Positions 8,848-17,827 of a stretch of 64,000 nt of DNA are shown in pieces (the stretch's first letter is position 1; every line of letters starts with the position of its first letter). The notes under the pieces were generated by a model. That model did no database searches. It was given only the letters and a program-made list of their open reading frames with translations, and was not told the DNA's origin. The position numbers and the translations under genes were made by a program. The stretch is from Nostoc parmelioides FACHB-3921 (lineage in GTDB: Bacteria > Cyanobacteriota > Cyanobacteriia > Cyanobacteriales > Nostocaceae): the NCBI RefSeq assembly GCF_014696625.1, contig NZ_JACJQL010000024.1, forward strand, positions 1 through 64,000, read 5' to 3'.

Positions 8848-9774
8848 ATGCGTAAATTTATCATCGATACAGATACCGCCTCAGATGATGCTGTCGCGCT
8901 GATTATGGCGCATCACTGGCCGGATGTGGAAATTGTGGCGGTGACAATTGTTAATGGTAACGTTGCCGTTGGGCAGGGGGTGAAGAACGCTTTATACACA
9001 ATCGAAGTATGCAACGCTTCCACTCCTGTATATGTCGGCTGTGCCAAGCCAATGCTACGGGAATCTCGTTATGCTGATTGGTTTCACGGCAAAGATGGTA
9101 TGGGTAATATGTACTACCCAGAAGCAAAAAGCAAGCCTGAATCAGCACACGCCACTGATGCAATTATTGACATTATCAAACAATACCCTGGTGAAATTAC
9201 CCTGGTGACGCTGGGGCCGTTGACAAATATTGCTACTGCACTACTCAAAGCACCGGAGATTGCCCAACTAGTGCAGCGTTGCGTAATCATGGGTGGTGCA
9301 GCGAATACAGTGGGCAATGTCACGCCTGCGGCCGAATACAACATTTGGGTAGACCCGGAAGCCGCTAAGATTGTCTTTCATAGTGGAATGCCGATGGAGA
9401 TGGTCGGTTGGGAGTTGAGCCGTCACGATGCGGCGTTAACTTTTGCAGAAGTAGAAACCGTGATGAATTTCGGTACAGAAAGGGCGCGTTTGGCGATGGA
9501 GTGTAACAAGACAGCCTTGGATGTTGCCATGAAAAGGCAAGGTGCTGTGGGTCTCACCTTAGCTGATCCTGTGGCGATCGCAGTTGCTCTTGATCCAGAT
9601 ATTGTTACACGTCAAGGAAAATACTTCGTAGATGTGGAAATTACGAGCGAACTAACTAGGGGTGCTACAGTCGTTGATGAGTTAGAAGTGCTAAATAAAA
9701 ATCCAAATATGAATGTCATTTGGTCAATAAATGTGATGCGATGGAAGGAAATTTTGTATTTTTGTTTACACTAG
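8848..9774 (+). CDS. Nucleoside hydrolase (IunH family)
   Basis: Hydrolyses the N-glycosidic bond of ribonucleosides to give base and ribose, for purine and pyrimidine salvage. The 308-residue protein begins MRKFIIDTDTASDDA; the DxDxxxDD calcium-binding signature is at Asp7, Asp9, Asp13 and Asp14. Further family blocks are TLGPLTNIATALL near 125 and GGAANTVGNVTPAAEYN, where the Asn and later WELSRHD/LADPVA stretches complete the active site. Start set at the ATG at 8848, because the in-frame upstream extension translates short tandem repeats. Substrate preference cannot be told from the sequence. Confidence 0.92.
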   Translation: MRKFIIDTDTASDDAVALIMAHHWPDVEIVAVTIVNGNVAVGQGVKNALYTIEVCNASTPVYVGCAKPMLRESRYADWFHGKDGMGNMYYPEAKSKPESAHATDAIIDIIKQYPGEITLVTLGPLTNIATALLKAPEIAQLVQRCVIMGGAANTVGNVTPAAEYNIWVDPEAAKIVFHSGMPMEMVGWELSRHDAALTFAEVETVMNFGTERARLAMECNKTALDVAMKRQGAVGLTLADPVAIAVALDPDIVTRQGKYFVDVEITSELTRGATVVDELEVLNKNPNMNVIWSINVMRWKEILYFCLH

Positions 9775-9844
9775 TCTGAATTGGAGTAGGGAAAGATTAC
9801 ACTAACTCCCTTTAATTTTGTAGCGCTTGCACTTCCCGTAGGAT

Positions 9845-9868
9845 ATTTTGAATTTTGAATTTTGAATT
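9845..9868. repeat. TTTTGAA heptamer tandem repeat
   Basis: Three copies of the TTTTGAA heptamer in the gap between the nucleoside hydrolase and a membrane-protein gene; same family as the arrays near 3908, 4387 and 56733. Confidence 0.65.
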
Positions 9869-9932
9869 GTTACTGGAACCTTTGGCAAAGTGAGGTTAAA
9901 ATCACAAGCAAGGCGTAAATCTGGAGTGGAAC

Positions 9933-10421
9933 ATGAAGACTGCTGAAAAGTTAGCTACAGGTTGGCTATTAACACTCGGATTCATGTTTTTGACGGTATC
10001 TGTCTCTGCGATAATTCAAAGAAATACGATGCTCAAGCCCATTGCCACGGGCGAAAATGAGGAGTTAGTACAGGAGTATGTGAACAGGGATGCTCTTAAT
10101 GCCTTGGATAATACTGCTACCCAAGGTGTAATTTTCGGCGTACCCACGATGATTTTGGGGGTATGGTTGGGTTTGGGAATGTATTTAGAAAACAAAAACT
10201 CCAAAAAGGCTCTTCAACAACAATTAAGCGATCGCCTACAATCTGTTTTTTATCAGATGATTCAAGAAAATCAAGGGCGAATCACAGTTTTAGGTTTTGC
10301 GATGCAGTCACAACTACCTGCAACCGTTGCTAGAGAATATTTAGACTATAAAGCTAAAGAATTCAACGCTAATTTTAAGGTCAATGAGGAAGGCTCGGTA
10401 TCATATCATTTTGATGTCTAA
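9933..10421 (+). CDS. Unrecognised membrane protein with two transmembrane helices
   Basis: I do not recognise this 162-residue protein. Helix 1 (about residues 8-28, WLLTLGFMFLTVSVSAI) and helix 2 (about 66-86, VIFGVPTMILGVWLGLGMYL) frame a 35-residue hydrophilic loop; a soluble, basic C-terminal part of about 75 residues follows (LQQQLSDRLQSVFYQMIQEN). A GGAGTGGAAC ribosome binding site precedes the ATG. It is followed after 11 bp by the DUF423 membrane protein, so the two are probably co-transcribed. Function unknown. Confidence 0.75.
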   Translation: MKTAEKLATGWLLTLGFMFLTVSVSAIIQRNTMLKPIATGENEELVQEYVNRDALNALDNTATQGVIFGVPTMILGVWLGLGMYLENKNSKKALQQQLSDRLQSVFYQMIQENQGRITVLGFAMQSQLPATVAREYLDYKAKEFNANFKVNEEGSVSYHFDV

Positions 10422-10432
10422 TTCCCCATCTA

Positions 10433-10813
10433 ATGACGCAGATTTTTGTTAGCATAGCTGCCATTTTAGGCGGTTTGTCCGTTGCCGCCGGGGCTTTCGC
10501 TTCCCATGCCCTGCGGGAAAGAATTAGTGAGCGATCGCTGGAAATCTTCGACACTGGCGCTCGCTACCAAATGTATCATGCTCTCGCACTTTTGTTAGTC
10601 GCTCTCCTCATCAGTCGTACACCAACCCCACCAACTACCTTGTTAGCTAGTGGGTGGTTATTCATCATCGGTATAGCAATTTTTTCTGGTAGCTTGTATG
10701 CCCTGAGTTTAACTGGAATTAAAATCTTAGGGGCAATCACTCCCCTGGGCGGTGTCGCCTTTTTGCTTGGCTGGGGCGCGTTAGCTGTTGCTGCTTTTAG
10801 TATCAAGTTTTAA
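10433..10813 (+). CDS. DUF423 (YgdD) family membrane protein
   Basis: A 126-residue protein with four hydrophobic helices (about 4-24, 45-62, 70-90, 98-120). The N-terminal GGLSVAAGAFASHALRERIS block and the YHALALLLVALL helix are DUF423 signatures. Function of the family is not established; it is a small inner-membrane protein. Located 11 bp after the preceding membrane-protein gene, so probably in one operon. Convergent with gltX; a GGTGGGCAATGCCCACC palindrome at 10895-10911 lies between them. Confidence 0.85.
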   Translation: MTQIFVSIAAILGGLSVAAGAFASHALRERISERSLEIFDTGARYQMYHALALLLVALLISRTPTPPTTLLASGWLFIIGIAIFSGSLYALSLTGIKILGAITPLGGVAFLLGWGALAVAAFSIKF

Positions 10814-10894
10814 CTCTCAGTCCTGAGTAATTCATCTCTTGCACCACTATCTCTGTAGCGAAAATCATAGCCTAAAAAGCTGATTATTTCGTAG

Positions 10895-10911
10895 GGTGGG
10901 CAATGCCCACC
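10895..10911. repeat. GGTGGGCA/TGCCCACC palindrome
   Basis: GGTGGGCAATGCCCACC, perfect 8-base arms around one base, lying between the convergent DUF423 and gltX genes. It may be a dispersed REP-like element and could also help to end both transcripts. Confidence 0.55.
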
Positions 10912-10946
10912 ACATGACAAATCTACTGATTGCAAACCCTACAGTT

Positions 10947-12389
10947 CTAACTAACTGCGATCGCCTGACTCAAGCGTGGCTTATCCAAACCAATCTGATT
11001 CAGGAGTAACCAAGATTGAATTAAGTCTGGGCCATGCACATCTCCGGTGAGGGCGACTCTGAGCGATCGCATGACTAGACCTTTCTTCACGTTTTGGGCT
11101 TTCACCACCTGTTTAATTATGTCTTGGGCAGACGTTTCTGTGAGTTGGGCTTGAGCCTCCAAGGCGGCGATAATTGCCTCAAGCACGGCTTTAGAACCTT
11201 CTTGCTGCAATTGTTTGCTACCTTCTTCGCTCAATTCCACTGTTTCACTGAAAAACAGTTTACTCATATCCACTGCATCGGTTAACCTGGTCAAGCTGGC
11301 GCTGAGTAAACCCACCAACTGTTCTAACCAAGGGCGATCACGTCCCCCAGCCAACGAATATCCAGCCGCTTCCCAATAGGGAATGAGTAAATCAGTCAAC
11401 TGATCAACTGGGGTGTTGTGAATATATTGACTGTTCAACCAATCTAGTTTCGCCCAGTCAAATTTTGCCCCGGCTTTATTCACCCGCTCAAAAGTAAATT
11501 CTTTGGCGGCTGCTTCTAAGGTAAATATTTCTTGGGTAGAATCTGGTGGCGACCAACCAAGCAAGGTCATGTAGTTGACCAAACCTTCAGATGTGAAGCC
11601 CATTTGCTTAAAGTCAGAAATGGATGTCACCCCATCCCGCTTGGAGAGTTTCCGCCCTTCCATATTTAAAATCAGGGGAGTATGGGCAAATTCTGGGATT
11701 TTTGCCCCAAAGGCTTCGTATAGCAGAATTTGTTTGGCGGTATTGGCAATGTGGTCTTCTCCCCGGATGACATGACTGATTTGCATATCGATGTCATCAA
11801 TCACTACGACGAAGTTATATAAGGGCTGACCAGCACCGTCTGCGGAAGCACGGGCTATGACCATATCACCGCCCAAATCACTACCTCGCCAAGACATTTT
11901 ACCCCGTACTAAGTCATTCCAGATGATTTCTCGCTCATCATCGATTTTAAAGCGGATGACGAAACTGCGTCCTTGAGCTTTAAATTCGGCTTCTTGTTCT
12001 GGGGTAAGGTTGCGGTGACGGTTGTCGTAACGAGGGGCTTCACCTTTAGCTTTTTGCCCTTCTCTTAAGGCTTCTAGTTCTTCTGATGTGGTGTAGCAGC
12101 GATAGGCTAAACCTTGATCTAAAAGTTGTTTTACGGCTTTTTGATAAAGGTCGAGGCGTTGGGATTGGAAAAATGGCCCCTCATCCCAAGTCAACCCTAA
12201 CCAACGCAATCCCGTCATGATATTTTCCGTATATTCGGGACGCGATCGCTCTAAATCTGTATCTTCAATTCGTAAAATAAATGTGCCGCCGTGGTGGCGG
12301 GCAAACAGCCAGTTAAATACGGCTGTTCTAGCTGTACCAATGTGTAAATTCCCTGTTGGGCTAGGGGCAATTCTGACTCTAACAGTCAC
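10947..12389 (-). CDS. gltX: Glutamyl-tRNA synthetase
   Basis: Charges tRNA(Glu), and tRNA(Gln) in organisms that then use GatCAB; Glu-tRNA(Glu) is also the precursor of tetrapyrrole synthesis in cyanobacteria. The 480-residue length is standard. The class I HIGH motif is at residues 16-19 (GNLHIGTAR) and the KMSKS-like motif KLSKR at 247-251. The cysteine-free catalytic core IRIEDTD variant (LRIEDTDLERS) is at 39-49. The C-terminal anticodon-binding region includes QDIIKQVVKAQNVKKGLVM. The start codon at 12389 gives the conserved MTVRVRIAPSPTGNLHIG terminus. Its partner gatC is also in this window, but about 9 kb away. Confidence 0.96.
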   Translation of the reverse strand: MTVRVRIAPSPTGNLHIGTARTAVFNWLFARHHGGTFILRIEDTDLERSRPEYTENIMTGLRWLGLTWDEGPFFQSQRLDLYQKAVKQLLDQGLAYRCYTTSEELEALREGQKAKGEAPRYDNRHRNLTPEQEAEFKAQGRSFVIRFKIDDEREIIWNDLVRGKMSWRGSDLGGDMVIARASADGAGQPLYNFVVVIDDIDMQISHVIRGEDHIANTAKQILLYEAFGAKIPEFAHTPLILNMEGRKLSKRDGVTSISDFKQMGFTSEGLVNYMTLLGWSPPDSTQEIFTLEAAAKEFTFERVNKAGAKFDWAKLDWLNSQYIHNTPVDQLTDLLIPYWEAAGYSLAGGRDRPWLEQLVGLLSASLTRLTDAVDMSKLFFSETVELSEEGSKQLQQEGSKAVLEAIIAALEAQAQLTETSAQDIIKQVVKAQNVKKGLVMRSLRVALTGDVHGPDLIQSWLLLNQIGLDKPRLSQAIAVS

Positions 12390-12551
12390 AGTATTTCTCT
12401 CTCTCGCAAAGCATGAATAAATTTAGCTTAATACTTAAGCTTCTGAGTCCTGAGATAAATCTAGGAAGCACGGACTTTACAAAAACATTAATTACCCGCG
12501 TCCCATAGGTATACTACTCAGGACTCAGCTATCATTACTTACAAATTAGAA

Positions 12552-12625
12552 CGGGACTGACGGGGCTCGAACCCGCAACTTCCGCCGTGACAGGGCGGTG
12601 CTCTAACCAATTGAACTACAGTCCC
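12552..12625 (-). tRNA. trnD: tRNA-Asp (anticodon GTC)
   Basis: A 74-nt cloverleaf on the minus strand: acceptor GGGACTG pairs with CAGTCCC; D-arm GTTCAATTGGTTAGAGC; anticodon arm CCGCC-CTGTCAC-GGCGG with GTC in the loop; T-arm GCGGGTTCGAGCCCCGT. The discriminator base is G and no CCA is encoded. GTC reads GAC/GAT, so this is tRNA-Asp. It sits between gltX and the Ser/Thr kinase genes. Confidence 0.96.
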
Positions 12626-12696
12626 TTAATTGGCAACTTCCCTATTATGACGAACCTTCAAGGATTTGTCAACCTTATTTATGAAATTTCTTTTTT

Positions 12697-12740
12697 AGCT
12701 CGGACTTTAACTTCATCCCTTGGCTAATTTTTCCAGTTTG
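12697..12740 (-). pseudogene. Partial copy of the 3' end of the adjacent kinase gene
   Basis: About 44 bp matching the last codons and 3' flank of the kinase gene at 12854 (copy at about 12837-12880) with a handful of mismatches. Read on the minus strand it gives LEKLAKG and then stop, against MEQLAKE and stop in the gene. It lies beside a small inverted-repeat element, suggesting a short duplication connected with its insertion. Confidence 0.55.
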
Positions 12741-12836
12741 GTAGGGTGCGTCAGTATGAATAATTTCTGAGTATAGCTAGGTCATATCGCACTGACGCAC
12801 CCTACATTTTGGATAATTTTTTATCTGGAAGTCCCT
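12741..12836. mobile_element. MITE-like repeat, copy 1
   Basis: The core 12741-12805 has perfect 15-bp terminal inverted repeats (GTAGGGTGCGTCAGT and ACTGACGCACCCTAC). The similarity to copy 2 at 47328-47420 (in opposite orientation) extends beyond the core, through ATTTTGGATA to the CTGGAAGTCCC segment, so the mobile unit is about 95 bp. It encodes nothing and must be moved by a transposase elsewhere. Confidence 0.65.
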
Positions 12837-12853
12837 TAGCTCAAACTTTAACT

Positions 12854-14413
12854 TCATTCCTTGGCTAGTTGTTCCATCTGGCGTGTAGGTGACAAATTCT
12901 GAAGCATATGGGCTTGAATTTGTTTATACTGCTGCCTGAGCAGGTTTTTACTAGCCTGAGGTTGAGAAGTTGGTGGGAGTTTTTGGCTTTGTTCTACCCA
13001 AATTTTCAATTTTTGCCTTTGACTAGTTTCAATGTTACTGCTGAGGACTTGAATACATCTGTGGGGTGGTTCTAGGGTGAAGCAAATTAGGGGGTAACTT
13101 TCATTTTCAACTAAGGATAGTACTAATGTGCGATTGAGGGGATGTTGCATATCTAGGTAGCAAGGTAGCCACTTTGGTTCTTGTTCTTGGTTGTAGAGTA
13201 GTGTCACCCACAAAAGCATGGGGTGGGGTGATGTAACAAAGATAAAACGGTTATAAATTTTAGAATTGGCACGCTGCTGAATTTCTTTTGTTGGTAACAT
13301 CAGCCAGAGTGTGGATAATCTTTTTTGGTGTGTGTTTAATGGTAGAGGGAAAACAATCTCTTGTTTGGGTTTATCTTGCGGCCAAGTAAGTTCCTTGCAT
13401 TGTTGTTCTAACGCCCTGATTACGTCAGAGGCTGATATGAATTTGGGATATGATGGAGGGCTTATATTTGTAGGTAATCCAGCACAGTCAGACTGTTCTA
13501 AGCCGTCAATAATTCGCAATATTTCTCCTACATTTTGTGGGCGATCGCTGGCTTTTTTTTCCAGACAAGCCATAATTAAATCGTTAAGTTGTTGTGGTAT
13601 TTTTAATTGGGGTTTGACATCGGCGATCGCTCTTGGCTTCTCAAAGTTATGAGCTTTATACCAAGCACCAAATAAATCAGTTTCTGGTTGCCAAGGTTTT
13701 GCTCCTGTGAGCATTTCAAACATGATCACACCCAAGCTATATATATCAGATCGACCATCTAATTTTTCACCATCTAATTGTTCTGGTGAACAGTAGGGTA
13801 GAGTTCCATGAAATCCCCTATTCGTACTTAATGTAACTGCATGATTTAAAAATTTAGCAATACCAAAATCGAGGATTTTTACTAATTGCCCTAATATCGG
13901 ATCGGGAATAACTAATATATTTACTGGCTTAATATCTCGGTGTACTAAAGGATAAACTTTACCCTCTATTTGAATACCTTGATGGGCGCACTGTAAGCCC
14001 AAACAAATCTGGCGGGTGAGATGGACAAACTGGTTTAAAGGTAAGGGAATTAAGTCTTTTAAACTTTTGCCGTTGAGGTATTCCATGACATAAAATGGTT
14101 TCCCTGTGTCACTGACACCATAATCATAAGCCCTGACGATATGCAGGCTTTTTTGGCTGAGGGCTGCACTCATGAGTGCTTCGCGGGCAAAGTCTTTTTG
14201 AATCTTAGGATCACATACAGTTTGAGTCAAAAATTTAATTGCAACTGGCGCTCCTCCTAATAGAATATCAGTTGCTAAGAAAACTTCACCCATGCCACCT
14301 ATACCAATCAACTTTTGCAGTTGATAACGATTGGCAAGTAGTCCTGTATTGTGTGGAGATGTAAATGCACTTTGATTCACTTTGACAACCTCTCCTATGC
14401 CCGCTTTTGACAA
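12854..14413 (-). CDS. Serine/threonine protein kinase (Hanks type) with unnamed C-terminal region
   Basis: A 519-residue eukaryotic-type kinase. The kinase domain spans about 30-300: glycine loop IGIGGMGEVF (36-45), ATP-binding Lys60 (VAIKFL), catalytic HRDIKPVN (159-166, Asp160), DFG at 182-184 and CSPEQL at 208-213. All catalytic residues are intact. The C-terminal 200 residues contain WPQDKP, a FPLPL motif, WLMLPTKEI and a hydrophobic strand pair, shared with the kinase gene just upstream but not recognised as a named domain. There is no transmembrane helix, so it is probably cytoplasmic. It is the second of a tandem pair, 22 bp after its paralogue, so likely one operon. Confidence 0.92.
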   Translation of the reverse strand: MSKAGIGEVVKVNQSAFTSPHNTGLLANRYQLQKLIGIGGMGEVFLATDILLGGAPVAIKFLTQTVCDPKIQKDFAREALMSAALSQKSLHIVRAYDYGVSDTGKPFYVMEYLNGKSLKDLIPLPLNQFVHLTRQICLGLQCAHQGIQIEGKVYPLVHRDIKPVNILVIPDPILGQLVKILDFGIAKFLNHAVTLSTNRGFHGTLPYCSPEQLDGEKLDGRSDIYSLGVIMFEMLTGAKPWQPETDLFGAWYKAHNFEKPRAIADVKPQLKIPQQLNDLIMACLEKKASDRPQNVGEILRIIDGLEQSDCAGLPTNISPPSYPKFISASDVIRALEQQCKELTWPQDKPKQEIVFPLPLNTHQKRLSTLWLMLPTKEIQQRANSKIYNRFIFVTSPHPMLLWVTLLYNQEQEPKWLPCYLDMQHPLNRTLVLSLVENESYPLICFTLEPPHRCIQVLSSNIETSQRQKLKIWVEQSQKLPPTSQPQASKNLLRQQYKQIQAHMLQNLSPTRQMEQLAKE

Positions 14414-14435
14414 TTTAAAATGTCAAGTTTTGGTT

Positions 14436-16040
14436 TTATAGCTGATATTTAAAAATTTGTAAGACTTTATCTATTAGTTTTGTCAACCAACTCTTAATTT
14501 CCATTTGTTCTTGTGGTTTATTGACCGCTAAATTCTCCAATATTTCCAACTTGATTTTTTCATATTCTGTTTTTAATATTTTTCTGGCTTGTTCAGCAGA
14601 AACGAATTCATTAGATTTAATATTTTGTTTAAATGCTAGCCAATCTGCCAGTTGTTGACGTTGTTGAGCGGTGAGAGTTAAGGTGACCACTTGCGCGCAA
14701 TTAGTTGGTTCTTCTATCGCAAAAAACAAGAGATGATAATATCCTGTGTCTGCTAAGGCTTTAACTATTTTTTGTCCTCTATTTTCTTGCAAATCAATAA
14801 AATAAGATAGCCATCTAATTAAAGATAGCTGAACATCATATAGTAATGTTACCCATAATATCATTGGATAAACATTCATTTTATTAATAAATTTAATACT
14901 ATTATTCTTAGATAAGAACTGTGCTATTTCCTGCTTTGGCAACATTGCCCAAAAAGTTGGTATTAACCCTTGAGTTGTATGGAGAAGATGGGGAAAGCCA
15001 ATCAGGTCTACTGGTTTATTTTTTGGCCAAGTTTTCTGTAAACATTCTTTTTCAGTAATAGAAGTTACGGGTACTAATTGAACTGTAGGTAGAGTTTCCC
15101 AGATATCATTACTAATAGAAGTAATACTCGTATTTTGCTGTTTAACTAGTTCTAATACTTGGATTATTTCCTGAACATTTTGTGGTCGATCGCCTACTTC
15201 TTTAGCCAAACAACACATAACTAAATCTTGTAATTCTTCAGGTATTTTTAATTGGTTATTTACTTCCATCAGTGTAGGTGGCACTTGAAATCTATGGGCT
15301 TGATACCAATTACCAAAAGAATTATTTTGTGTTTGAAATGGATGTTTAGCTGTTAGCATTTCAAACATTAGCACGCCTAAGCTATAAATATCAGAACGTA
15401 CATCAAGTAGTTTACGTCCTTCCATGTGTTCTGGCGAGCAATAAGGTAAACTACCGATAAATGAATCGGTGAGTGTCATCCCACTGCGTTCTGTTAAAAA
15501 CTTAGCAATGCCAAAGTCAAGAATTTTTACATTCTCATTTTGTTTATTATTTTCCGTAATAAATATATTTTCTGGTTTAATATCCCTATGTACAATTGGA
15601 TATGTCTCACCCTTGAGAATAATGCCTTGGTGCGCGCATTTGAGACCCACACAAATTTGATAACAAATATCTAAAAATTCTTCTATTGTTAACGGTTTAA
15701 GTTTTAATATTTGTTTTAAGTTTTTTCCTTGGAGATACTCCATTACATAAAAAGGAGTTTTCTCATCGGTTACACCATAACTTAAAACACGAACGATATT
15801 TTTACTTTTACGTCCTAATTGTGCGCCAATAAAAATTTCCCTAGCAAAACGTTGAGATATATGTTGATTAACTAAATTCAACATGAGAATTTTCAATGCA
15901 ACTTTCTTTCCGCCTTTAGCTGCATCTTCTGCTAAATAAACTCGCCCCATTCCCCCTTTGCCAATAAAATCTACGATTAAATAACGATTATTTAAGAATT
16001 TTCCAATATAAATATCTGGTTCTGTTTTTGGGTTTACCAT
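14436..16040 (-). CDS. Serine/threonine protein kinase (Hanks type), tandem paralogue
   Basis: A 534-residue kinase closely similar in layout to the one at 12854. Kinase domain about 20-290: IGKGGMGRVY loop (26-35), Lys50 (VALKIL), HRDIKPEN (151-158, Asp153), DFG 175-177, CSPEHM near 201-206. The C-terminal region repeats the same pattern (WPKNKP, FPHLL, FWAMLPKQEI, YPMILWVTLLYD). No membrane helix is seen. Coding sequence is more AT-rich than that of its partner. The pair look like an old tandem duplication in one transcription unit; the substrate is unknown. The shared C-terminal region may be a sensor or partner-binding domain (inference). Confidence 0.92.
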   Translation of the reverse strand: MVNPKTEPDIYIGKFLNNRYLIVDFIGKGGMGRVYLAEDAAKGGKKVALKILMLNLVNQHISQRFAREIFIGAQLGRKSKNIVRVLSYGVTDEKTPFYVMEYLQGKNLKQILKLKPLTIEEFLDICYQICVGLKCAHQGIILKGETYPIVHRDIKPENIFITENNKQNENVKILDFGIAKFLTERSGMTLTDSFIGSLPYCSPEHMEGRKLLDVRSDIYSLGVLMFEMLTAKHPFQTQNNSFGNWYQAHRFQVPPTLMEVNNQLKIPEELQDLVMCCLAKEVGDRPQNVQEIIQVLELVKQQNTSITSISNDIWETLPTVQLVPVTSITEKECLQKTWPKNKPVDLIGFPHLLHTTQGLIPTFWAMLPKQEIAQFLSKNNSIKFINKMNVYPMILWVTLLYDVQLSLIRWLSYFIDLQENRGQKIVKALADTGYYHLLFFAIEEPTNCAQVVTLTLTAQQRQQLADWLAFKQNIKSNEFVSAEQARKILKTEYEKIKLEILENLAVNKPQEQMEIKSWLTKLIDKVLQIFKYQL

Positions 16041-16351
16041 AACTGGTAACTTGAGGTTATCTAGTAACTACTTTATTGAATGAAAACTTAACTTTAACTT
16101 GGGTCAATTTTAAAATTTTATAGATGTATCTATATCCGCTAAAAATTAGTGCTTTCTTTATTGAAAATTTTGCAAAATTTTATGGAAAATTTCCTAAATA
16201 TTATGTTACATAATAACTCAGCAAAAGAAATGAGGAAATCCACTTAATCCCTGATTTTTATGAATTAATTTCTCAAGAATGAACAGTAAATTTACTGACA
16301 ACGGCTGATAGTAAGGTTTGTTTGGTTCGTTATGTAGTCTTTTAAGAGAGT
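16041..16351. other. AT-rich intergenic region between divergently spaced minus-strand genes
   Basis: About 310 bp upstream of the kinase pair and downstream of the esterase gene. It should contain the promoter of the kinase operon. I see no ORF, terminator or repeat. Confidence 0.4.
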
Positions 16352-17530
16352 TTAAAGTTTAAAATTTTGTACTATTCCCCGTAATAACCTGATAAAAGAT
16401 GATTCTATTTTGAGTTGAAAGGCGAGGATTTGGTTACGTTGTATGGAATTAAAATTATTATCACTGATGAGGATTAACGCTTTTTGTCTATTAGGTAGCC
16501 AAGGCCCAATGGTTAAGCCTTCTATGTTATCTAGTGCTACATCTAATGTTCTTAAATCTAAAAGCAATTTTTTCTCAACTGGCTTGATATTTTTAGAGTC
16601 AATTGCTAATAAGCTATTTATATTTTGGATGTTATCAGCATCTGATAGAGAAACTTGAAATAAAGAAACACCAAATCCTAAACCAGCAAAGGAACGTTCT
16701 ATACTTATAAAGTGTCCATGATTATCTAAGGCTATTAAATCAGGTAATCCACTGGCAAACTTACCTGTTAAATTCAAAAAAGGTGAGATGGGTTCTGTTT
16801 GATAGAGAAATTCTTTTTCTGGTTGATTATTTTGTAAGTTATATTGCAAAATTCTGCAAGGGCTACCAATGTCAGGTTGTGCTGCTTCTCCATCTTGGAT
16901 TAAAGCATTTTCTGTAGCTGTAAATAAGTATTTATTATTAGGTGTAATTGTTAAACTTTCAAAAGCTAAATTATTACGAATACCTTGTTTACTATCAGGT
17001 AAAAATTTCTGGGGGATGGATAGACTTCTAATTGCTTTACCTGATGATAAAGGAAATTCTTTGATAAAAGGATAAATTGAATTATCCACATCACCTTCAG
17101 AAGAAATAAATACTGTTTCTACTTGAGTAACCGCAATTCCTTCTGTATCTGTTTCCCCAGGAACAAAGGGTTGACCATTTTCTTTTAATAAAGTGGTAAC
17201 ACCTACAGGCACAATGCTACTATCTTGTAATTTACCTTGACTTAAATCAATTTTGAAGGTGTAGAAACGTGCAGGTGCTTTTTGTCCTCTATCATCAGAA
17301 ATAGCATAATAAAGATCGTTACTAGAATCATAAGTGATACCTGATAGCCCACCTAATTGGGTATTTTGAAAAGATAGTCTTTTCGGTAAGGTAGCTTGCC
17401 CAATAAATTCTATACTACTGATTTCTACAGCATCTGTAATTAAATTGGTAAAGAATAAGCTGGTAATTAAAATTCCAATAGTAAAGAAAATAAAGGTTCG
17501 CAAATTTAAGTTTTTTCTAATTATTTTCAT
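16352..17530 (-). CDS. Esterase-like activity of phytase family protein
   Basis: A 392-residue protein of the 'esterase-like activity of phytase' family, predicted beta-propeller proteins that are exported or membrane-anchored. The N-terminus has a signal-anchor at about 12-33 (FIFFTIGILITSLFFTNLI). Family blocks include GGLSGITYDSSNDLYYAISDDRG near 56-80, DTEGIAV, RNNLAFESLTITPNNKYLFTATENAL and NIEGLTIGPW in the C-terminal third. The substrate is unknown; phosphoester or lactone hydrolysis are only guesses from the family name. It is alone; repeats fill the upstream gap. Confidence 0.85.
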   Translation of the reverse strand: MKIIRKNLNLRTFIFFTIGILITSLFFTNLITDAVEISSIEFIGQATLPKRLSFQNTQLGGLSGITYDSSNDLYYAISDDRGQKAPARFYTFKIDLSQGKLQDSSIVPVGVTTLLKENGQPFVPGETDTEGIAVTQVETVFISSEGDVDNSIYPFIKEFPLSSGKAIRSLSIPQKFLPDSKQGIRNNLAFESLTITPNNKYLFTATENALIQDGEAAQPDIGSPCRILQYNLQNNQPEKEFLYQTEPISPFLNLTGKFASGLPDLIALDNHGHFISIERSFAGLGFGVSLFQVSLSDADNIQNINSLLAIDSKNIKPVEKKLLLDLRTLDVALDNIEGLTIGPWLPNRQKALILISDNNFNSIQRNQILAFQLKIESSFIRLLRGIVQNFKL

Positions 17531-17574
17531 ATTTTCTTGCTTGGTCTTTTTCTCTTAGTGGTTGATTATTTTTA

Positions 17575-17800
17575 CCACTCCTTCGGGGCGGGAGTAGGGA
17601 GTAGGGGAAGAAATTAGCCCCGAAAAAGGTTTAAAGCCGGACTTGCGTCCCGCTACGCTAACGCCCCTTGTGGGCGATAAAATCCTTGTATTGCAAGGTA
17701 GGTTGAAACCCCGCCCCTCTCTGCGAGACGCTACGCGAACGTGGGCGGCTTAGTTTCCCTACTCCCCAATCCCTACTCCCTACTCCCTTTCATCACTAAG
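17575..17800. repeat. Nested inverted repeats with REP-like core
   Basis: The outer parts are GGAGTAGGGAGTAGGGG (about 17590) and TCCCTACTCCCTACTCCC (about 17770), inverted copies of one motif. Between them lie GCTACGCTAACGCCCC-TTGTGGGCG and GACGCTACGCGAACG hairpin elements and a GGTTTAAA/TTGAAACC pair. This gap could fold into one long stem. The CGCTACGCGAACG motif recurs near 27592 and 41110. Confidence 0.6.
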
Positions 17801-17827
17801 ATACGATGAAAGTCAGGACTTTCAATT

